Source: Basidiobolus meristosporus CBS 931.73
Lineage: Eukaryota > Basidiobolomycota > Basidiobolomycetes > Basidiobolales > Basidiobolaceae
Length of the DNA stretch: 53,444 nucleotides
Direction of reading: 5' to 3'
Assembly (NCBI GenBank): GCA_002104905.1
Contig: MCFE01000607.1
Span: 1 to 53,444 of the forward strand
Shown: positions 45,154-53,444 of the stretch, in pieces
How positions within the stretch are numbered: position 1 is the stretch's first letter
Layout: each line of letters begins with the position of its first letter
The notes under the pieces: generated by a model
What the model was told of the DNA's origin: nothing
The model's input: the letters and a program-made list of their open reading frames with translations, nothing else
Database searches by the model: none
Position numbers and translations under genes: made by a program

Positions 45154-47109
45154 GATTATGAAATCTCTTAGGAGAAAAGGGAGGAGCCACCAAACGTCGT
45201 GTAATTAATAGATAGCCATGTCACTGAAAATTTTATATTCTGTCCCCCGTGAAGCATGTACCCGAGCAATAAAATTCAGCAAAATCCTTAATTCGAAATG
45301 CGGGTTCATGTAGAACGTACGTCGAAATCACGCCTCGGATTCCAAAAACCCGATATTTAGCCAATCTGTTCACGCAAAACCATTTTGCTTCAGACTCATG
45401 CTGGACTTTTTCGGTGCGATGGGCTTTCCCGAGTGGTTTCACTTTCAACATCATATGGATTCAAAAGCTCAGTCGAAGTGGTTCAATCCTACATAGATTG
45501 GATGATATGATGGTGGTTTCAACCGTCGAGCATGGATTGAGCCTCCGATTTATTTGGAATCTCTATAGTTCATTTAGTAGCACTTGCCACAGTTGGGCTG
45601 ACGTTGGGTTATTGTGTACCAAGATGATTGGGTTTCGAAGTGTCCACGATACGGCGAGCTTATTGGTGGATTGGGTCGGTGGCTGGAACGTCTTTTCTTG
45701 GAATCCATTTGGGCTCTGATTCACTGGATTTTCGCCAAAATTGGATGGCGATCCCAAATGAAAATGATGTTGACCCACCAGCACGCCCACATTCCAAGAT
45801 TGAGTTTGGAAGTTCAGGCTCCAATACAGGTGCCTTATAGAGATTTGGGTAGTAGCAAAGCAGTGTGTTTGTCATTGATTATGTAACATCCAGATCGACG
45901 GCGCCATTCAGCCATTTCCAGCCCGACAGTTCGTGTCTGTCTAGGCCCTTTATTCTTTGCATTTGGGTCGGAGCCGGCTTACGAGCATGAATTCGAGAAT
46001 CCCATTATTGCATTAGATGGCCAACAAAGTTTCGTACAACAAAAGTAATAACTCGATAGACATCGACGAGAAACAAACCGGAATGGCATCGGCTGCAGTC
46101 AAGAAAGCTGGTCACCATGAGTAGAATATAGGGAGCAATGGACGATGTGAATGCAACAGACACCATTTCTAATAGCATTCAGCGTTTGACCGCCAAGCCT
46201 TGAACAGATCATGGTTCCTGAGCAAATTGAGATGTATTCATGAAGCATTTGCATTGTGTGTTGAATAGCTGTGTCACATCCAATCAATCACGGCTGATGT
46301 GTAGTGATTTGTGGTAGCTGGCACCATCCATAAAGAACGATTGCCAGCAATTGCATAATTATGCATGGTTTTTAATCCTGAAAAAAAGGGCACCAGATGA
46401 CTCACGAAAGGCCGAATATTCCATGAATCTTAATTATCCGAGATACCGCCTATGCATGGACCTTTGTGTGAAGCTCAGAACACTCAAAATGAAGTATTTG
46501 CTACTCCATCCAATATTCTACAGCGGCATTAGGTTAACATCCCTGTGTTGCCCACCCTGGTTGTTGGTGAGCTCTGGCTAATTCCCAAACTAGTGAAGAG
46601 AGGTTTTGTATTTGTCCAGGTTTTCATACGCTTATATTAAAGAACTGACAGGCCCTCAACATTATTCATTGCTTACTCGCACCTTCCATAACATGATCCA
46701 CGCCAATTCAACACTAATTAAATGGGTAAAATGGTGTGCGCCAAATCATATAAAACTCAGTGATTGCAACACATCAATTTTGTTGCATCATCTGGTTCTT
46801 GTTAGGGCATAAATATTTGTACAGTGATCTAGTGTTGCAAATAAGACTACCTGGCTTATTAGTTGGACTTGATGTTATAGAGGTAATAGACTTTACATTG
46901 AGGAGTGCCAGGTTATCCCTTATCTTTCCAGATAATGTTACAATTTATGTGAAAAATCATAGATTTTACTGTAATGCTTTTGAAGAAATTTGAGATGATT
47001 TGGAGAGCAAGTAGATCAAGCATTTTTCCCCTGATGAGATATTGAAAGTGATATTGATACTTCTGTTGTAAGCCTTTCAGTTACACTAGGATATTGACCC
47101 AGCTTATAA
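45154..47109. other. Intergenic, no gene recognised
   Basis: About 2 kb. Overlapping frames at 45414-45886 on both strands (up to 101 codons) are Trp/Ser-rich and have no motif. Fragmentary LTR-like words appear from about 46980 (AGCAAGTAGATCAAGCA, GATATTGAAAGTGATATTGA), showing older insertions. Confidence 0.5.
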
Positions 47110-47186
47110 TGTTGTAGGAGTTTTTGAGATATTGGAAGTGATTAGGAAAAGAAGTAGATAATGTGGCTTTTGATTAATGACTTGCT
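47110..47186 (-). repeat. Truncated reverse LTR relic
   Basis: Begins TGTTGTAGGAG and continues through GAGATATTGGAAGTGATTAG and AAGTAGATAATGTGG, matching the first about 70 nt of a reverse LTR. It is cut off by the next, intact reverse LTR. Confidence 0.7.
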
Positions 47187-47536
47187 TGTTGTAAGAGTCT
47201 TGGAGATATTGGAAGTGATTGGGAGGACAAGTAGATTATGTGGTTATCACTTAATGATTTATTGAATGTAAAAGTAGAATTTATACTTTTACATGGTCTT
47301 GGCATAACAAACACATAGAATAGGTTAAGAAAGATCCCAAGAACATGTGCGCAAAGTTTGGGACTGTTTGGACAACTTTGAGAATTTTCATATTCTGGGT
47401 ACCTGATATTTTGGTGCAAAATTTTCCAAGTAAATCCCAACAAGGAGTTTGGCCAGTATTCTCTAGGATATGAAGGTAATGATCTAAGTGACTAAGTTAA
47501 GTGAATATTTAGGTGGAAATACGAATTTTTACAACA
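47187..47536 (-). repeat. Full-length solo LTR, reverse orientation
   Basis: 350 bp with perfect 8-nt terminal inverted repeats, TGTTGTAA..TTACAACA, and no internal sequence attached in this orientation. It is the reverse complement of the LTR that starts immediately after it. Confidence 0.9.
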
Positions 47537-47858
47537 AATACTCACCTAGCTTAGTCACTTAGATCATCACCTTCATATCCTAGAGAATACTGGCCAAACT
47601 CCTTGTTGGGATTTACTTGGAAAATTTTGCACCAAAATATCAGGTACCCAGAACATGAAAATTCTCAAAGTTGTCCAAACAGCTCTAAACTCTGCACACA
47701 TGTCCTTGGGACCTTCCTTAACCTATTCTACGTGTTTGTAATGCCAAACCATGTAAAAGTATAAATACTACTTTTACATTCAATAAATCATTAAGTGATA
47801 ACCACATAATCTACTTGTTCTCCAAATCACTTCCAATATCTCCAAGACTCTTACAACA
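47537..47858 (+). repeat. 5' LTR of the Ty1/copia element, 5'-truncated
   Basis: Lacks about the first 27 nt compared with the LTR start at 51845. It contains the likely core promoter (GTATAAATACTACTTTTACA) and ends with TCTTACAACA followed by the primer binding site. Confidence 0.9.
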
Positions 47859-47871
47859 GGCTATGAGCCCC
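47859..47871 (+). promoter_or_regulatory. Primer binding site, initiator-tRNA anticodon-loop type
   Basis: GGCTATGAGCCCC starts one base after the LTR. It is complementary, with about one mismatch, to the anticodon stem-loop of eukaryotic initiator tRNA-Met (GGGCTCATAACC), as in Drosophila copia, where an internally cut half-tRNA is the primer. Confidence 0.6.
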
Positions 47872-47889
47872 AAGCTGTCACTCTCTGCA

Positions 47890-49290
47890 ATGTCTACTAC
47901 TGCTATTACTGGGATCTTTCCCTCTGCTGAAAAGTTGGATGGATCTAACTACCAAGTGTGGAAGGTGAAGATGAAGATGCTGCTACAAGAAAGAGGCCTT
48001 TGGGATATTGTCATGGGAGAAGAATGCCCTCCTAAAAACGTGGGAGAGGAAGCCTTAAAGTACCAGAAGAAAGAACAAAGTGCCTTTAACTGCATTTGCC
48101 TTAATGTCAAGGACAAATTGCTAATTCAATGCTCAAGAGCAAAAATGGCAAAGAATGCCTGGAAAGCATTGGAAGACACCTACCAGTCATGTTCAGCTGC
48201 CAAGAAGATGTATCTGAGACAAAAATTCTTTACTACAAAGATGCTGCCAGGAGAAGAAATGAAAAATCTAATTAACAGAATTACCCTGCTGGTAGATGAG
48301 ATGGAATCTGTGGGCTTACCAACTACTGATGAGGATGTGATAGTTACCATCCTGAATAGCTTGACAGACACGTTTCAGGGCCTTGTATCAGCCCTAGAGT
48401 CCAGAACTGAAGATTTGACCTTAAATTACGTATATGGAAGGCTCCTGGATGAAGAATTAAGAAAATCAAGCACCAATAAGAAGGAAGAAGAAAATACTTT
48501 AATAAGCAATGATAACCAACAAAGGAGGTACCCAAGACCCTACAAAGGCAACAGCAACCTATTTTGCAACTACTGCAAAAGGAAAGGACACACATCAGAC
48601 CGGTGTCTCAAAAAGAAAGATAATCAGCAAAAGAAGCCTGAATATGGAAATGCTACAACAACTGAAGATAGACCATTCATATCTGCACTAAGTACAACCA
48701 CAAACAAGGATTCTCAGATGTGGTATATTGACTCTGGAGCTTCTCAACACTTTACACACCAAAAAGAACTTTTTACCAAATATCATGAAATTCCAATTAA
48801 GAAGGTTCTAATAGGTAACAATAGAACACTTGATGCAGTGGGAGAAGGAACTATCCAAGTAAACCTTAGAAGCAGTGAAGGAAGCCATACACTGACCTTT
48901 AAAGAAGTACTCTATGTACCAGAAATAGCCAAGAACCTACTCTCTGTAAGCAAGGCCACAGCAGAAGGACTCAGTTTCAGTTTTGACAATTCTGGATGCA
49001 GGATCACTGATCAAAATGGTGCCCATATTGCTTTGGACATCACAGATCAGAATCTATACAAGCTGACTTATATTCCATCATATTTGGAAGCCAATATAAG
49101 TAACTTAAATGAAGAAACACCAATGCTTTGGCACAGGAGATTTGGACACATCAATTTTGATTATTTGCACAAAATGATCAAAGATCAGCTATTTTCTGGA
49201 GTGAAAATTGATCCCCCAGCTAATTTGGAGCACTGTGAAGCCTGCATATATGGAAACAAGCCAGACAACCGTTCAAGAGCTCTGGGTTAA
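47890..49290 (+). pseudogene. Gag-protease part of the copia polyprotein
   Basis: The gag region starts with MSTTAITGIFPSAEKLDGSN and YQVWKVKMKMLL (UBN2/DUF4219-type copia gag). It has a single CCHC zinc knuckle (CNYCKRKGHTSDRC) and the retropepsin active site WYIDSGASQHF, followed by the pre-integrase HHCC-type domain (LWHRRFGHINFDYL, CEACIYG). It ends in a TAA at 49288-49290, one nucleotide out of frame with the integrase. An ATG at 47863 lies inside the primer binding site and is less likely to be used. The same TAA in the same context occurs in the second copy at 53245. Confidence 0.9.
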
Positions 49291-51833
49291 TCAAAACTAA
49301 GGAAAAATTAGATCTAATTCACTCAGATCTGTGTGGACCTATGCAAAATTTATCCTTAGGTAGGATGAAGTATTTAATCACTTTTATTGATGACTATACA
49401 AGATACACATGGGTCTACTTCATGGAGAGAAAGGAAGAAGCTCTGTCTAAGCTCAGGGAGTTTAAAGCCATGGTTGAGAGAGAAACTGGTGAAAAAATCA
49501 AGAAAATACGCTCTGACAATGGTGGAGAATATACCTCAAAACTCTTCATCCACTTCTGCAAAATTCATGGGATAAAGCAAGAGACTACTGTACCATACTC
49601 CCCACAGCAAAATGGAGTAGCAGAACAAGCTAACAGATCAATAATTGATATGGCAAGATCTATGATCCATGATCAAGAATTATCCTATGATTTTTGGGCG
49701 GAATCAGTTGCCACTGCTGTATACCTTAAAAATAGGAGTTATAACAGAATACTTTGTGATTCTACTCCATTTGAAGCATGGTATGGATACAGACCAAGTG
49801 CAGAACATCTAAGAATATTTGGGTGTACAGCATATGCCAAAAAACTGGCCAGAAATCAGTCAAAATTTGCGCCAAAAAGTGTAAAATGCATATTTTTGGA
49901 CTACTGCAATGAGAGTAAGGCATACAGACTCTACAATACCAAAGCAAAGAAGCTGATCAAGTCCAGGGATGTGTTGTTTGATGAAAATTCAAAATTTTCA
50001 CAAAAAATGACATCAGATGATGGCAAAAATTTGATCTCAAGTCCACCAATTGTCAGGATTGAATCAGAGCAAAACAATAAAACTTTTTTCACTCCAGAGG
50101 ACTCTACAATTGTGGTTTAGCCAGAATCAGTGCCCAGGAATATCCCAGAAGTGATCTTTCCAGTATCAAATGCCCAGAGATCCAATCAGACAAGAAATAG
50201 CCCAAATTACTATATCAATGAGGGTACAAACTTAGCCTATGCCTATTCAGTCCATATTGATGAGCCCCAGACTGTAAAAGAGGCCCTAAATAGCCCTCAG
50301 ACAAAGTATTGGAGATCTGCAATGACTGAGGAATATCAGGCCCTGATGGAAAATCAGACTTGGGACTTAGTCAAATTACCAATCAACTGAAAATCAATTG
50401 GATGCAGATAGGTCTTCAAGACAAAATACAAGGCTGATGGCACAATTGAAAGATACAAAGCAAGACTTGTAGCCAAAGGATACTCTCAAACAAAAGGACT
50501 TGACTACACTGAGACCTTTGCACTGGTAGCCAAGTTTAATTCCATCAGATTAATATTGGCTATTGCAGCCAAATATAAGTTTTTTATTCATCAAATGGAT
50601 GTAAAAGCTGCATTTTTGAATGGAGAACTTGATGAGGATGTGTATATGGACCAGCCTGATGGGTTTGTTGATCAAGATAACCCCCATCTGGTCTGCAAGC
50701 TTAAAAAGTCACTATATGGTCTCAAACAATCACCAAGAGCCTGGAATTGCAAGATAGATTCTTATTTGGAATCTTTGAGTTTCAAAAGGAGTAATGCTGA
50801 CTATAGTATATATTATAAGCCAGATAGAGCAAATCCAGTTCTATTAGCTCTATATGTGGATGATCTTATTATAGCCACCAATAACCTAGAAACATTGAAA
50901 GAGACTAAATCCAGCCTATCTAAGGAGTTCAAGATGTCCAATCTAGGAGAACTTGGTTACTACTTAGGGATTAAGTTCTCCATAGACAGAAGTACCCAGA
51001 CTATTACCCTAAGCCAATCCAAGTATATTCAAGATATACTAAAGAAGTACAAAATGGAAGACTGTAAACCGGCAGCTACCCCAATGGAGACAAACCTTGA
51101 CTTGGTCAAAACTCAACCAAATCAAGAGAGCTTGGTGCCATCTGAAAGCCCTGACTTTCCTTATCAATCCATGGCCGGCAGTCTGATGTATATCATGCTT
51201 GGAACACGTCCAGATATCTCATATTCAGTGGGAGTTGTAAGCCAACATAATCAGAACTATGGATCTGATCATATTGCAGCAGTTAAGCGGATTTTTAGAT
51301 ACCTAAAAGGAACTGCTGATATCTGCTTAAGATACACTTATAAGAATTCAGAACAGGATCTTGTGGGATACTCTGATGCAGATTGGGGATGAAATTTGGA
51401 AGACAGAAGATCCACCACAGGATGCACCTTTCTTTACTGTAAAGGAGCAATTTCATGGAATTCAAGAAAGCAACCAACCATAGCACTTTCTACCACAGAG
51501 GCAGAGTATATGGCAGCCTGTGAAGCTACAAAAGAAGCAATATGGTTAAGAAAGCTCTTTACAGATTTAGGCCTATGTCAAAAAACGCCTATTACTTTAT
51601 ATCAAGATAATCAAGGATGTATACAATTAGGTAGAAACCCAACTTTTCATGCTAGAACCAAGCACATAGATATTAGACATCATTTCATACGTGAAGCTAT
51701 AGAGAATAACTTAGTTAGCTTAGTTTACTGTCCTACAGATGAAATGACTGCAGACATATTTACCAAACCATTAGCTAGAGACAAGTTTGAATATCTTAGG
51801 TCAAAATTAGGACTAGACAGTATGAACATTTAG
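49281..51833 (+). pseudogene. Integrase, reverse transcriptase and RNase H of the copia element, broken
   Basis: One reading frame, -1 relative to gag, runs to 51833 but is interrupted by stops at 50118 (TAG), 50388 (TGA), 50409 (TAG) and 51390 (TGA). Integrase core: HSDLCGPM, RSDNGGEY, YSPQQNGVAEQ with the D,D-35-E residues in place. RT: AFLNGELDEDVYMDQP, KKSLYGLKQSPRAW and the YVDD catalytic motif (LALYVDDLIIAT). RNase H: GYSDADWG, STTEAEYMAACEA, YQDNQGC, TKHIDIRHHFIRE. The stop at 50409 falls where the family has an invariant Trp (GCRWVFKTK). Active-site motifs are intact, so decay is recent. Confidence 0.92.
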
Positions 51834-51835
51834 CT

Positions 51836-51844
51836 GAGTGGGAG
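51836..51844 (+). promoter_or_regulatory. Polypurine tract
   Basis: GAGTGGGAG lies immediately before the TGTTG of the 3' LTR, the standard plus-strand primer position. Confidence 0.75.
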
Positions 51845-52137
51845 TGTTGTAAAAGTTTGTATTTCCACCTAAATATTCACCTAACTTAGTCACTTAGATC
51901 ATCACCTTCAAATCCTAGAGAATACTGACCAAATTCCTTGTTGGGATTTACTTAGAATATTTTCACCAAAATACCAGGTACCCAGAGCATGAAAATTCTC
52001 AAAGTTGCCCAAACAGCCCCAAACTTTGCACACATGTCCTTGGGACCTTCCTTAACCTATTCTATGTGTTTGTTATGCCAAGATCAGGTAAAAGTGTAAA
52101 TACTACCTTTACATTCAATAAATCATTAAGTGAAAAC
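51845..52137 (+). repeat. 3' LTR of the copia element, 3'-truncated
   Basis: Starts with an intact TGTTGTAA and matches the 5' LTR until CATTAAGTGAAAAC, where it stops short of the last about 57 nt and meets a reverse LTR. Confidence 0.9.
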
Positions 52138-52485
52138 TGTTGTAAGAGTCTTGGAGATATTGGAAGTGATTGGGAGAACAAGTAGATTATGAGGTTTTCA
52201 CTTAATGATTTATTGAATGTAAAAGTAGTATTTATACTTTTACCTGATCTTGGCATTGCAAGCGCATAGAATAGGTTAAGGAAGGTCCCAAGGACATGTG
52301 TGCAAAGTTTGGGGCTGTTTGGGCAACTTTGAGAATTTTCATATTCTGGGTACCTGGTATTTTGGTGAAAATATTCCAAGTAAATCCCAACAAGGAATTT
52401 GGTCAGTATTCTCTAGGATTTGAAGGTGATGATCTAAGTGACTAAGTTAGGTGAATATTTAGGTGGAAATACAAATTTTACAACA
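52138..52485 (-). repeat. Full-length LTR, reverse orientation, between two element copies
   Basis: 348 bp, bounded by TGTTGTAA and TTACAACA. On its left is the truncated 3' LTR, on its right the gag interior of another copy, with no LTR remainder. It is nearly identical to the reverse LTR at 47187-47536. Confidence 0.9.
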
Positions 52486-53444
52486 CCCAAGACCCTACAA
52501 AGGCAACAGCAACCTGTTTTGTAACTACTGCAAAAGGAAAGGACACACATCAGACTGGTGTCTCAAAAAGAAAGATAATCAGCAAAAGAAGCCTGAATAT
52601 GGAAATGCTGCAACAACTGAAGATAGACTATTCATATCTGCACTAAATACAACCACAAACAAGGATTCTCAGACGTGGTATATTGACTCTGGAGCATCTC
52701 AACACTTTACACACCAAAAAGAACTTTTTACCAAATATCATGAAATTCCAATTAAGAAGGTTTTAATGGGTAACAATAGAACACTTGATGCAGTGGGAGA
52801 AGGAACTATCCAAGTGAACCTTAGAAGCAGTGAAGGAAGCCATACACTGACCTTTAAAGAAGTACTCTATGTACCAGAAATAGCCAAGAACATACTCTCT
52901 GTAAGCAAGGCCACTGCAGAAGGACTCAGTTTCAGCTTTGACAATTCTGGATGCAGGATCACTGATCAAAATGGTGCTCATATTGCTTTGGGCATCAGAG
53001 ATCAGAATCTATACAAGTTGACTTATATTCCATCATATATGGAAGCCAATATAAGTAACTTAAATGAAGAAACACCAATGCTTTGGCACAGGAGATTTGG
53101 GCACATCAATTGTGATTATTTGTGCAAAATGATCAAAGATCAGCTAATTTCTGGAGTGAAAATTGATCCCCCAGCTAATTTGGAGCACTGTGAAGCCTGC
53201 ATATATGGAAACAAGCCAGACAACTGTTCAAGAGCTCTGGGTTAATCAAAACTAAGGAAAAATTAGATCTAATTCACTCAGATCTGTGTGGACCTATGCA
53301 AAATTTATCCTTAGGTAGGATGAAGTATTTAATCACTTTTATTGATGACTATACAAGATACACATGGGTCTACTTCATGGAGAGAAAGGAAGAAGCTCTG
53401 TCTAAGCTCAGGGAGTTTAAAGCCATGGTTGAGAGAGAAACTGG
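52486..53444 (+). pseudogene. Second copia copy, 5'-truncated, running off the window
   Basis: Begins inside gag at CCCAAGACCCTACAAAGG (equivalent to position 48533) and is nearly identical to 48533-49490: CCHC knuckle, protease WYIDSGASQHF, pre-integrase domain, then the start of integrase. Differences are scattered single bases (for example R to W in the knuckle, TSDWC). It carries the same TAA frame break (53243-53245). It lacks LTR, PBS and the gag N-terminus on its left; its right end lies beyond the window. Confidence 0.9.

Larger units (their letters stand above)
47537..52137 (+). mobile_element. Ty1/copia LTR retrotransposon, inactive
   Basis: About 4.6 kb with the order LTR, PBS, gag, protease, integrase, reverse transcriptase, RNase H, polypurine tract, LTR. 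Integrase before RT is diagnostic of Ty1/copia (Pseudoviridae). The 5' LTR lacks its start and the 3' LTR lacks its end, each cut where a reverse-oriented LTR begins. The coding region has one frame change and four in-frame stops, so it cannot move by itself. No target-site duplication was found because both outer ends are lost in LTR material. Confidence 0.93.

Noticed and set aside
45481-45491. GGTTCAATCCT, like a tRNA B box
   Set aside because: No A box, acceptor stem or anticodon arm at the right distance upstream.
45414-45886. Several overlapping frames on both strands, up to 101 codons
   Set aside because: No motif in any frame; Trp- and Ser-rich translations look like shadows of random sequence.
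1-53444. CRISPR arrays, rRNA genes and bacterial-type operons
   Set aside because: No regularly spaced repeats or rRNA sequence; all recognised genes are eukaryotic and many are spliced.

Overview
The window is nuclear DNA of a filamentous fungus. The evidence is a set of typically fungal or opisthokont genes (WASP, Arp3, TMEM33/Pom33, Trm6, a tyrosinase, a receptor fused to an RGS domain). Most are split by very short introns (about 54-79 nt) with GT..AG ends, often with CTAAC- or CTAAT-like branch sites. Low gene density, AT-rich spacers, a seven-helix/RGS fusion receptor and Ty1/copia elements make an early-diverging lineage (Mucoromycota or Zoopagomycota) my best guess, but this is inference and I cannot name a species.

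Layout. 0.2-4.6 kb: a PRELI-domain lipid-transfer protein and a small two-finger C2H2 regulator. 4.6-13 kb: mostly empty, with an unassigned GC-rich block (8.0-9.3 kb) and three decayed LTRs (11.6-12.8 kb). 13-18 kb: a seven-exon MBIP-like nuclear protein, TRM6 (ten exons) and a KEN-box protein. 20-30.5 kb: a secreted tyrosinase, a LITAF-domain protein, a 7TM-RGS receptor and a Pom33/TMEM33 homologue. 31-43 kb: the actin-nucleation block, with WASP at 31.8-33.9 kb and ARP3 at 41.2-42.9 kb. 43-45 kb: two translation genes, RPL30 and an Stm1/SERBP1 homologue. 47-53.4 kb: a broken Ty1/copia element, inverted LTR doublets and part of a second copy.

The most interesting feature is a cluster of four small, intronless paralogues (about 96-113 codons) at 31.1, 35.5, 37.1 and 39.0 kb. 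They share a C-terminal core of about 50 residues and have different N-termini, most of them strongly basic. I do not recognise the family. One copy lies just past the 3' end of WASP; the other three fill the space between WASP and ARP3. Each has a TATA-like element about 45-60 nt before its start.

For each multi-exon gene I placed every splice junction by eye and checked that exon lengths keep phase. The models of PRELI, the MBIP-like gene, TRM6, the KEN-box gene, tyrosinase, LITAF, Pom33, WASP and ARP3 all close without a frame break. Stretches where I see no gene are listed as such.
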